Notes under the pieces: model-generated | Databases searched by the model: none | Told to the model about the DNA's origin: nothing | What the model saw: only the letters and a program-made list of their open reading frames with translations | Part shown: positions 1 through 10,381 of the stretch, one piece after another | Numbering within the stretch: the first letter of the stretch is position 1 | How the letters are laid out: every line of letters starts with the position of its first letter | Program-made: the position numbers and the translations under genes | Source: Acarospora socialis | Lineage: Eukaryota; Ascomycota; Lecanoromycetes; Acarosporales; Acarosporaceae | Direction of reading: 5' to 3' | Length of the DNA stretch: 64,000 bases | NCBI GenBank assembly: GCA_025617375.2 | Contig: JAMYGW020000001.1 | Span: forward strand, 2,728,001 to 2,792,000

Positions 1-734
1 AATCATTCTGCATTACTATTTTATCTCAAATTCTGACAAAGACTTCATCACAGTGATTTCATACATTCAAGATCATCTCAACAACAGTCAAAATGTCTTC
101 ACAGATTATGCATCTAACAAATTGACTTATGACTTCTGCATTAACAACACTCTTAATACATTGTTATTGATAAACTTGTCATCTGAAAATTACACTCACA
201 TTTATTATATTCATCACAAAGAAGCAGAACAGACTATTGTCTTTGTGAATGTTATCTTCAAATTATACTATGATGCAAGTCATCAGTCTATTGTCATGAA
301 ATCAGACTTGATGATATATCTATGACTATTTCATAAATATATCATATCAGATCTCACAAACCACAAGCTGTCAAATCAGCAAGTTGATTCATTTCAGATC
401 TTAGAATGAGTCAGTTAACTGACTTATTGACTTAAATTGTCACTCACTATGCAGATTCATTTCATCATGTTGATTACACAGTTAGAATCAGTTTTCAAAA
501 ACAATTCATATAATCATCAAATGAATATCAATTCTTCACTCATCAAAAACAAAGTTACAGTCAACAACATCAAAACAGCACTCATTTACAAAATTAAACA
601 GCTTTTGAATAAGCACACTACACATTATGAATGTAGTTGATCTACAATTGAGTATCTCATTAAGTGAAAGAAATACAATCATAATCATAATGTATAATAT
701 GAAGTTAAGAATCTAGCTAATGTCAAGAAACTGA
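1..734 (+). mobile_element. Ty3/Gypsy chromovirus fossil, integrase C-terminus to chromodomain
   Basis: AT-rich decayed sequence with no usable long frame. The part near 630-725 resembles a chromodomain (YLVKWK-like start, a DL.NVK-like end). The same region is found again near 45.8-46.45 kb, which also retains an integrase-like TAYH.QTD segment. The LINE copy at 735 cuts it off. It is a broken fossil; base composition points to heavy RIP-like mutation, so age cannot be read from divergence. Confidence 0.6.
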
Positions 735-929
735 TTTATTTATTTATTTATTCTTCATTCTATGCATGCAGCTATAAAAGCTATGGCAGTTAATAGACAT
801 ATAGTGAAAGATGTAGACACAAAACAAAACTCAAAATCTTGTACATGTGAATAATCAATCTGAATACTTTTTGATCACTTCTGTTCAGTCAACCTGATGC
901 TGATTGTCAACCAATATCTTTCTTCTTTT

Positions 930-3900
930 CTAAATCTCATCTTCATCCTCAACTTCTTCTAATAACCATTTTCTAGTAGCTACTTTGGTTTTCTTCAAAA
1001 ACAGCAAAGTAGCTTTGATTCCTTCCTTGGTAGTAAACAGCACCTTTGCTGTATATGGCAAATTGATGTTTCTGAGCTGATTTTTCAGCTCAGTTTGCTC
1101 CTTTTTGTTATATTGACAGGCTGTCAACAAATGCTCTGGGGTTTGATCTTTGTTGCATGCACCATTGCATTTCTTGCTATTATAGTCTGGTAATCTATGC
1201 AGATATGCTTTGAAATAGCCATGACCTAGTTTCATTTGTGTAAAAGTAGCAAATGAAAGTCTGTCTGCACTTTTCAGATCTTCTTTGATGTGAAAACTAG
1301 GTGTTTGATCAAACTGAGCATAGTATCTTCCTTGGGTTGTCTTTTTCCAGTGAGTGGTCCAGTTTTCCAGTGCTTTGGCCTTGATTTTGTGTTTGATATA
1401 GCTAATAGATGTAAATCTATCAATATCTGGTGAAATTGACTGCTTTGCACCTGATTTTGCAGCTTCATCTGCTATTTCATTGCCTTTAATGTCCTCATGT
1501 CCAGGAACCCAATGAATATGAGGTGTAACTTCATAATCTATGAGTTTTTGAAGAGTTTCTTGACATTTAATAGCTAGCTGCTGTCCAGATCCTTGGTTTG
1601 TAGTTTGAATTCTTTGTATAGCTGCTTGATTGTCTGAAAAGATCCATATGTCTTTGATTCTTTGATATTTCATGATTTCTTTGAGACTTAACTTCAAAGA
1701 CTGTGAAATTCCAAACAATTCAGCATCATAGACTTCCATGGTGGTTCCTAGATTCCAAGATTGTTGATGTATAATATCTTTATACATGTAGCAAAGACCT
1801 GCACCTAGATTCTCATCTAGTTTTGACCCATCTGTGTACAAAACAGCATTTTTAAACTTGATTTCCTTAGAGAAAAGTGTTTCTAGTCTCTTTAGATGTT
1901 CCAAAGTAGCTAGTTTTTTGTCAGATTTGCTGATTTGAATGTCTATGTTTGGTGAAACACTCCAAGGTGCACAGCATAACTCATTTTGAGTTGAAACCTC
2001 CAAATTTAGTGTTTCTGGTAGATATTTGCAAATGCTATATAGCACTTTAATCAACTGAGTTGGGTGTTTCTTCTTAATGAGAGAGTTTGGATGTTGATTC
2101 CAGTCAAGATAATGATTTTCATCAATATCACATCCAGTTCCAAGTCCTGGTGGGTAGGTGTATGGAGTTCTTTGTCTAATTGGATGATTTTCTGACAAAG
2201 TAGCTATTCTTAAAGCATATAGCTCTGTTTTTTGATCAAGTCTAAATCTGGGTGGTAATATAGCTGATTCTAGCTCCATAGCAGCTGATGGTGAAGACCT
2301 AAATGCACCTAGAATTTTTCTAGTTGCTGAATTTTGAAGTTTTTGAAACAGCTTTTCAAAATTCTTTTGTTGTTTCCACCATACTGGGCTTCCATAGTCA
2401 CTTATAGATGTGATGCAGGCTGTGTACAGCTGTTTTCCAGCTGATGTTGATAAACCCCATTCAGAATTCATCAGTCTATGCAGTAAATGCAATGTTCTAG
2501 TTGCAGAAGCTATTTTCTTTTGCACATGTGTCTTAAAAGACATTTTAGTGTCAAACCAAACACCTAGCCAGCGTACAACTTTAGAAGGATGTATAACAGT
2601 GTTATTTGGTAGTTTTACTGTTGATATAGCTTGATTTCCTTTCTGAAAATGGATGAGTTCTGACTTGCTGTCATCAAATATAACTGCATTTTCTTCAGCC
2701 CATTGAAATGCAGTTTTTGTGACTGATTCTAGTGTTTTGCTGTTGTCTGCAGCTGTTTTTCCTTCCACAATAATAGCCACATCATCAATATAGCTTGGTA
2801 GCTTTAGTTGAGTGTGTTTATTGTTGATTTTTGTGAATAGAAATCGCATATAGATCAAAAATAGCATTGGTGATATAGGTGATCCTTGTGGAATTCCAGA
2901 ATTGACACTTTGTGGGTGATTTTTTTCACCATCAAAAGCTAGAGCAATTGTTCTATTTGTAAGAAAGCATTGCACCCATTTTAGTACAGTTTGTGGTAAA
3001 TGTAGTCTTTTCATGACTTTTAGCAGTTGATTTAAAGACACATAGTTAAATGCACCCTTAACATCCAAGAATAAAGCTGTCAAGACTTTGTTGTTGTTGA
3101 TTGCTTGTTGAATGTCATGTGTTAAACACATAGCTGCATCCACAGCTGATCTTTGCTTTCTACTGCCCATTTGCTCATGATATAGCAAGTTTGTGGTTTC
3201 AGCCCAATAGGAAAGTCTTGTTGCCATTATCTTTTCAGATATTTTGCCCAAGCAATTTAGTAGAGTGATTGGCCTATATGCTTTGGGTATTGAATAGTCT
3301 GCTTTGCCTTCTTTTCTTAGAATTGCACCAGTTCCTTGACGCCAGCATACTGGATGATAACCTTGATTTATTAAAACTGAATAAACAGTGTGAAATAACT
3401 CAGATATAGCTTGATATGCATGTTGAATTATCAAAAAGGACAATCCATCTGGCCCAGGTGCTTTTTTTGTTGATGAAGTCATAATAGCTTGTTTTATTTC
3501 CTTAGAAATGACTGAAAACCATGATTTTGTGAGACTATTATCACATTCTAGCTCAACTGAACTTGTTTGAGGTGGTTTTGGAAACATAGCTTCAAGAAAC
3601 AAGTCACATTTGTCTTTAAATGTGAGTCCTACTTTGTTTTCATGCTTTATAGGAGGTGTTTTCTCTATTTTTCGTGGTTTAGTGTAATGATATGCTGTGA
3701 AAACATCTTTTCCAGCTGCACCTTGCAGAAAAGTAGTCCATGAGGTATGTTTGGCTTTCTGAATTGCGTGAAAGTATCTATTTCTTGCATTTCTGAATTG
3801 ATTTCAGTTTTCTTGTGATTTGTGATGTTTCCAGTATCTTCTAAAACCACTCATTTCAGTTCTAAGTACTGATAATGATTCAGACCACCATACTTTGGCT

Positions 3901-4847
3901 TTTGAACAAGGTTTTCTCTTTGGTATATGCTGATCTGCTGCATTTGCTATCAGATTTCTGAGAGAAATAGCCATTTCTTCTAGATTTTGATCTGATAGAT
4001 GTTGCATTAAGCTTTGAATTTGAACACTGGTTTGTACTGAGTTTATTTGCAGAGTTTCTGCAAATTTAACCCAGTCTGCTTTGTCTATATTGTATGATGC
4101 ACTCAGTGGACTTTCAACCCATTCAGACTCATTTGCAGTTATTTGAAACTGAATAACTTCATGGTCTGATCCAGACTCCATGTCTTGATTTACTTGCCAA
4201 TTTCTGATGAAATTGCAAAGTAAGGGTGTTGCAAAAGTCAAATCAATCACTGATGTGGCATTTCCTGAGTGATGTGTATAGGTGTTTATGTCTGGTGTAT
4301 TTAATAGCTCACAGTTGTGAATTTTCAGCCAGTTTATCAAAGAAGTAGCTCTTATAGAGTTTTCTATTGATGAATTCCACCATGCATGATGTGCATTAAA
4401 ATCCCCACAGATAGTAGCTCTTTGTGGTAGTTGAATTGCTGTTAAACATCTGTCTATGGTCCATTGATCATTGTTGATTTGCTGTGACTTTTCATTGTAT
4501 ATGTTAAGTAACAGTATACTAGAAATTCCATTTGCTGAAATACTGAGTATTTGCAAATCTGAGTCTTTTGACAAGTCAGGTCTTGGTATACACACTAAAT
4601 CTTGTTTAGTTTTAGACACAAATGCCATAGTTCTAGGTCTAATATCTAGATTAGATGTGGGTATCAAACTAGTAAAAGATGAATGTGAAATAGTGGTTTT
4701 GTTGTCTCTTGCAACCCATGGTTCTTGAAGAAGAACTATGTCTGCAGTTTTTGTAGCTGAATTCAGACATGAGTACATGACATTCATAGATCTTGCGCAG
4801 TTGTGTTGTAGAATGGTGATTTGTGATGAATTTGTTGTGTTATTCAT
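930..4847 (-). pseudogene. LINE ORF2 (EN-RT-RNase H), copy 1, one stop
   Basis: Length is 3,918 nt, as in the intact copy. It contains an APE-type endonuclease (LLQEPW, GDFNAHH, SDHE), reverse transcriptase (KAPGPDG, GIPQGSPISP, YIDD), RNase H (YTDGSK, SDNQAA, HWVPGHE) and a C-terminal CX3CX7HX4C. The only break I see is a TGA at 3806-3804 where the intact copy has TGG (Trp). The pieces on either side (4847-3804 and 3803-930) are otherwise open. The start ATG overlaps the ORF1 stop as ATGA. The TGG-to-TGA change equals CC to TC on the other strand, the mutation type seen throughout the window. Confidence 0.9.
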
Positions 4848-6433
4848 GACATTTTCATAGATAGTGGATCTGCTGTTGAAGAAATAGGCTGTAGTGCTTT
4901 GAAAACACTGCATTCTGCACTATTTGCTTGATGTTTCTCACCACAATTGCTGCATTTATAGACTATATGTGCACAAGTGGTTCCTTTTGACTGTGTGGGA
5001 CAAAGGAAACAGCCATGTTCTCTAGTATTGTGGTTTCCCGCACAGAATTGACATGTGTCTTGATTTTTGCATACTTTTTGAGTATGTCCAAACTTTTGAC
5101 ACTTTCTGCATTGATCTGTTGGTTTGCAAGTGTTGTAGACTGCAGTTCTAACTGATGTTCCAGCAATTATCAGTCTGTTTCTGAGTGCTTTTTGAGCTTC
5201 TTGTTCTGATTTGACTGTCAAAACAATAGATGCATGCTGTTTTTCCTGTCTGGCTTCTTCTGAAGTAAGTCAGCGTGGTAAAATAGCTAGTTTGATATCT
5301 TTGTTGAAGATTTCTACTTCATCTTTGACTAGTTGCATGTCTTCTTTGCCGTTGAAAATAGCTGTGGGAATTCCATGTGCTACTATTTTGTACCACTTTT
5401 CATCCTTTTTGATTTCTATGAATTCAGATGATGAATTCCAGATTTGTTGATGTTTTAGCAAGTCTTCTGCTGTGCCTTCACTGGTTGTGAGCACTATACT
5501 AGCTTTGGATTGTGAAATAGCAACTGTGGAAACCAGCAAATTGTCTATTTTTGCTGTTTTAAGTGTGTTGTTGATTTTGTTGCGCATGTCTATGGCATTG
5601 ATAGTAGTTGTGGGTGTTTTTGACTTTATAACTAGACGTCTTTCTCTGAAAGTAATGGGTTTATCCACTACTTTTGACTTTGGTGCTTTTTTTTGAACAG
5701 TTGTCCATGAGTTTTGAGCATTTTGATCTTTGCTGCTTGCAATTGATGCATATGTTGCTGATTTCACTGTTTTTGTTGATGTTGGCTGTCCAAAGCTGGT
5801 TTTGTTTGTCTGTACAAAGTTGATAGGGTTTGTTTTGTTTGTCTGAAAGACAAATGCTGGTTTCTCTGTGGTTTCTGACTTTGTTTTAGACATTGTGTGA
5901 AGAATTTTGTCTAGTTTGATGTTGACTTCATCTTTGAAGCTGTCTAGTTGTTGTTGAACATCTAATTTCTGATGAAATGCTTCATCTGACTGTTTGAGTG
6001 AGTCTAGATTTGCATTTTGTCTTGCTTGATCCAGTGTCTTGATGCTAGTTTCTAGTTCTTGTTGAACTATGGGGTTTGTGAATTGCTGAATAGCTTGCTT
6101 GAGGTAGTTTCTGGCTTGTTGAAGTAGTTTGTCACCATTTTGACTTTTTGGGTGTAGGTTTGTGCAGTTTGCATGATGAGTTTCATGCTGATTTGATTCT
6201 TCATCAGAAGAAATAGCTTCTAGCACTGGACTGGCAATGGCTCTTCTCTTTTTAGACTTTAGAATAGTCTTTTGAGAAGGTTTCATGGTGATTTGTGATC
6301 CCAACAGGTCTGGTGAACTCATAAAGAGTTGTGGAAGTGCTGTTTTTGGTGATTTTTGTTGTTTTGTAGGTGTTTTTGGGTTTTCTAGGTTGAAATCTTG
6401 CATGAAGTTGCTAGAATCCAGTGCAAAAGTCAT
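4844..6433 (-). pseudogene. LINE ORF1 (gag-like, zinc knuckles), copy 1, one stop
   Basis: The 530-codon frame of the family ORF1 protein is interrupted by one TGA at 5272-5270 where the intact copy has TGG. The N-terminal ~390 codons are basic, Gln/Lys/Thr-rich and contain a probable coiled-coil stretch. The C-terminus has three CCHC-type knuckles (CRKCQKFGH, CQFCAGNH, YKCSNCGEKH). In Tad1/I-clade LINEs this protein binds element RNA to form the ribonucleoprotein; that role is family knowledge and is not shown here. Confidence 0.88.
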
Positions 6434-7756
6434 GATATGAGGTGTTTTTGGGGTCCGTCCTGTCCAAATCCAAAATCCTATCCAAATCCAGGTCCAGAAG
6501 GTCTATGTCTAGCAGTAATTATCTAGTTTTTAAAGGTAAAAACTAGATTTTCCTGAGGTTCTAGATTATAGAAGCTTTGGATCCTTATTTCATCTAGAAT
6601 AGGCTGTACCCAATTGCCTAATCCAGATGTTGCTTAATATCCCAATTCACCTAGAGTAGATAAACTCTACAATAGGCTTTTACCAGCTCTACTATAAGCA
6701 AGACTATACTATAAGTCACTCAACCACTAGGTCTTGGGGCAGATGCGTCTAGGGCAAGATTTCCATGTGGAGCCTCGTATTTATATCCCAACTACTCAGA
6801 CGACGTTGTTTGCCAGTCTGAGCTTTTACCAGCAGGTAGGGCTAGAAAATAGCTACCTGCTTATACCCTTCACTAGGTCTTTGTGAGATGCTTCTAGTGT
6901 AGGGTATGTCTTCACTGGTAGGTTCTTTCTGCATGCAAAACGCTAATCAATTGACAGAAGAAATGCTCAAATTCCAGCTAAATCCGTCAAGAAATGGCTA
7001 TTTTGCGGCTAGTTTTTGCGGAAACTGCGTGCAGTTGCTGGAATTGAGCGATTTGGTGTAATTCAGCCTGTAACGCTTAGAAATTTGACCTGAAACGCTG
7101 GTTTTTGGGCGAAAATAGCTGAAAAGTAGTCGATTTTGTTGATAAAATAGCTTGTTTTGATGGTGGAGCTATGTAGGTATGTTGTATAATGCGTGAATTG
7201 ATGTGGCTTGGTGTGTATAGGCTGGAATTGCTGTGTAGTTGGCGTAAAAGTGGTGTTTTTGGTGTTTTCTTGGTTGTTTTGGTGTTTTTGGTGTTTTGGT
7301 GTGAGTGAGGCTTAGTTGAGGTATCTGGTGATGCTTGGTGCGCAGAAACTCTGTCAAGCAAGCTAGAAAAATTAAGCGAAAATTTGCGAACTTCAAAAAC
7401 TAGATACTAAGGGGTACAACTAAACAGTCCAACAACTTTGTGAGCAGTAAAGATATCAAAAAGCAGTAATAGTATGAATTTTAGAAGAGATCAAGGTGAA
7501 GAAAACTGTTGATTCAGAATTTTCAAAGATGCGTTGATTGTGGCGATGTTGATGTCTGAGATGTTGTTTTGAGTTTTGGCTGGAGGTACGCGAAAAATTT
7601 TCACTGAATGATAATTGAGGTACCCCACCACCAGTATTGATGATGAAGATAAGCTGTTTTGAGGGTTTATAGAAGTGAATGAGACAAAGAATTTGCACTA
7701 TTCAGAATTTTGATAGCTGCTTTAGTTGTGGTTCTGTGGTTTTTTGGTTCTAGCTT

Positions 7757-8362
7757 TTAAACAATATCATGTTATTACTGTTGAAATATTCATCTTTAAC
7801 AGCTATCATTAACTTCTTTAACTGATCATATGTCTTTTGTTCTTCTGCACTCTTGTGTTGCACTTTTTATTTTTTAATTTGTATTTCTTGTTCAAGCTCT
7901 TGCTACTTAAACTGAAGTTTTTCTTCTCTTAACACTTTATGTTGATTCTCTGAGTGCTGATATGTTGTTTTCAGTTTTATATTGATTTTTCATTTGTTAA
8001 TTTCTTTCTGATTCACATTCAAATTCAGTGTTTGTCAGATGCTATCATTGTAGTCTTCTTTTATCTGAATTTCTCAAGTATCAATTTCTTCAATCTTAAC
8101 ATCAAGATCTTCTTTCTTGATAAGAATAACTAATTCTTTCTTATAAATTAATCTGTTACATCTATTTTTATCTTTTTTTCTCAGCTTCTGTGAATATCAT
8201 CTGACTCTGTTTTTATTGTTTATGTGTACTCAGCACAGATTGTTATAACAGACTGTTCAACTCAGAATATCATGCATAATACTTAATTTCTTTGTTTTTG
8301 TTTCAGTCATTATTGCTGCAATATCTTTTCTATTCATCTGAGATCTGTTGTATTCTCAGATA
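7757..8362 (-). other. Decayed coding-like AT-rich DNA, Lys/Glu/Gln-rich on minus strand
   Basis: There is no usable ORF. The minus strand reads as a Lys/Glu/Gln-rich, coiled-coil-like protein with interruptions. It lacks CC, GG and CG almost completely. It may belong to the same fossil as the gag-like sequence at 8846-9760, since the SINE at 8363 lies between them and its duplicated target joins the two. Identity uncertain. Confidence 0.35.
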
Positions 8363-8833
8363 TTTATTTATTTATTCTTCATACATCACATGCAACTATA
8401 GTAGTTATGGCAGCTTAGTAAAATATTTGTTGAATATGCAGATTTATTCTGACAATTCATATATATAATATATGAATTACAGATTTATTCTGATAATTCT
8501 AATTGCTTATTGATCACTTCTGAACAGTCAACCTGATTGTGGGTCTCAGTGGCCAGTAGTTAAGGAAATTTGAGGTTTGGTGTCTAAATAATAGATAAAT
8601 GATTGTGTATATAGTGTCTTTTATAGACAACTAAGATCTGTAGAATTTTTCATCACTTGTTTTTCTTATACAACTGAATGACTCAGTGGTTGATTTGGTG
8701 AGTGGTGTGGAATTTGAACTCATGATCCTTGAAATTAAGCAATATACTAGTGAAATTACTACTTTTCTAGTTTTTCACTTAATTTCTTAGATCACTCAAG
8801 CAGTATACATTCACTATACCACTTGACCACCCA
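8363..8833 (-). mobile_element. tRNA-derived SINE, copy 1, full length with TSD
   Basis: The 471 bp element is flanked by a perfect 12 bp target-site duplication, TATTCTCAGATA, at 8351-8362 and 8834-8845. In sense (minus strand) it starts TGGGTGGTCAAGTGGTATAG, which matches a pol III box A. A box B-like GAGTTCAAATTCC follows about 110 nt later. The 3' part (8363-8550) matches the LINE 3' UTR: the block GGTTGACTG..CAGAAGTGATCA and the terminal block CTGCCATA..TGCATG..GAAGAATAAATAAATA. The middle of the tail holds a palindromic ATTCATATAT run between two CAGATTTATTCTGA repeats. It encodes no protein. Confidence 0.88.
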
Positions 8834-8845
8834 TATTCTCAGATA

Positions 8846-9760
8846 AGATGTTCAGATTTTCTGCAGTTATAATATATTTATATTTTGTTTTGCAATGTCA
8901 TCTAAGACTTATTGAATTACTCTGTTCAGCATTCAGACTTCACTCATTTAGTTTTTTGTGACTTCTGATGATGCTTCTTGATTATATTGAGATTTATAGA
9001 GTTTGTTCTTTTATGTTATATTGATGAGATGTATCTCTTCATTCATAATTAAAAGCTTTCTTCTTGATTTTCTATCATAAATAACATTTAATATTTTTTG
9101 TGCTTGATCTGATACTTTCATTGACAATTGTCAATGTTAATACTTAGATCAATCATTCTCTGAAGATTGTCTGATCATTTTGCTCAAGTAATTTTGTCTT
9201 TGATGAACTTTCTCAATTCACAATAGTACTGATAAATAAGTGTCTCATTATTTCATCTGATAAGTGCTGTTAGTCATTGAAACTTCATGATGTATACTGT
9301 TACTAATTCACTCTATTGTAAAATATGAACTTATTTCTCTGCTGTTCTTTTCTCATCAATCACTTTAAAAACTTTCTTTAGTTTCTTCTTAAACTGATTA
9401 TAGTTGTTGAAAATGAACTCTGTGTTATTGTTGTATTCTTTGTACTTCTTTTTTAGAAACTCATACAGTCTGAAATCAACTCAATTGAAGACTGCATTCA
9501 CTAAATAGATTATTGCAAACAGTATTTTCTCTTAATTAATCTCAAACTTTAATTGATTGAATTCAATGTACAGATCAAGCTTAATCACAAAGACTCACAA
9601 CTTTTTTCATTCTTTATCAAAGATATTCAATATCTGTATCTTAAATGTACTTGAAGATAGTTGTATAACTTGAATTAACATTGTTATTAATTGTGTCATC
9701 ATTCTATCTGAAGTAAATGATAAAGATGAGTTCACTTAAATTTATTTTAAGAACAAGATT
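8846..9760 (-). mobile_element. Probable Ty3/Gypsy gag fossil
   Basis: On the minus strand around 9,000-9,560 the decayed reading resembles a retrotransposon gag domain, with the pattern of a FL..L...F followed by aromatic/Gln-rich helices and a IKDKIT-like end. It is thoroughly broken and shows extreme CC/GG/CG depletion. Family assignment rests on weak resemblance only. The SINE at 8363 inserted at its lower edge. Confidence 0.35.
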
Positions 9761-10381
9761 AAGACATTCTTCTGTGTGTCAGACATCATATTTTTTATAT
9801 TGCAAGAATGTTCAAAGTGTAACATTCTCACAGAAGATTTCTCTTGTATAAGAATTAAAAGTTATACTTATAAATATAAAAGCTGATCTGAAATGATTCT
9901 GATCTTTAATTTTTAAATTGTTATTTAAGTTGAACATGATTCTTTTCATAAAAGAAATGATTGTGACTATATACTAAGTCTGCTCACTGATCTCACTGCT
10001 GAGTTCATTGAGTTGACTTGCTCATGCAACTTATTGAGCTTACTTGTTAAGCTCACTGTCAAGCATGTTAAGATGTTACATAACTTCTATCTTGACAGAT
10101 GATCTGTTAAATGTTCTTACTGTATATAAGTCAATTTACACTCTATCTCTCTAAGTATGATCATAACAATTTACAGCAAGAAGAAAACATTTAGTACTGT
10201 TGATTTCTTTTTTAATTTTTCATTTACATTCACATCTTTGTTATCATGATCTTCTTTCTCTTCAGAAAAAGTTTTCAGATCAGTTACATCACTGTTGTAA
10301 TCATTGTTGTTACAGTATTTTTAAAATCTTTGAAATGTTGATCTGAATGACTTTTGTTCATTGAATACATCTTAATTTAGC
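9761..10381. other. AT-rich DNA with no recognisable feature
   Basis: I see no gene, RNA or clear repeat boundary here. Composition matches the neighbouring decayed transposon DNA, with rare CC/GG/CG and common CA/TG. The 5' end of the downstream Copia fossil may lie in this stretch. Confidence 0.5.

Larger units (their letters stand above)
735..7756 (-). mobile_element. Tad1/I-like LINE, full-length copy 1
   Basis: The 7,022 bp element lies on the minus strand. Its 3' end is a (TTTA)n run at 735 (read as (TAAA)n in sense). Its 5' end AAGCTAGAACC is at 7756. It has a ~1.3 kb structured 5' UTR, ORF1 (6433-4844), ORF2 (4847-930) and a ~190 bp 3' UTR. It is nearly identical to the copies at 38091 and 46839 and has the same length as the latter. 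Each ORF carries a single TGG-to-TGA stop. I found no target-site duplication: the left flank is Gypsy chromodomain fossil and the right flank is different decayed DNA. Small open frames in the 5' UTR (7077-7396, 7456-7698) are shared by copies and may be uORFs or chance. Confidence 0.93.

Noticed and set aside
930-4847. TGA read as tryptophan (alternative genetic code) in the LINE
   Set aside because: The intact copy has TGG at these sites, and host genes in the island use TGA as a plain stop (e.g. the channel gene at 15601). CC-to-TC mutation explains the TGA codons.
7077-7698. Small open frames of 75-94 aa in the LINE 5' UTR as a third gene
   Set aside because: They are low complexity (Pro/Lys/Thr/His), overlap each other in two frames, have no recognisable domain, and may only be uORFs.
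10072-10180. A TGTTACATAA...TTTACA segment as a solo LTR or 5' LTR of the Copia fossil
   Set aside because: No similarity to the 12517-12693 repeat and no duplication at its ends that I could find.
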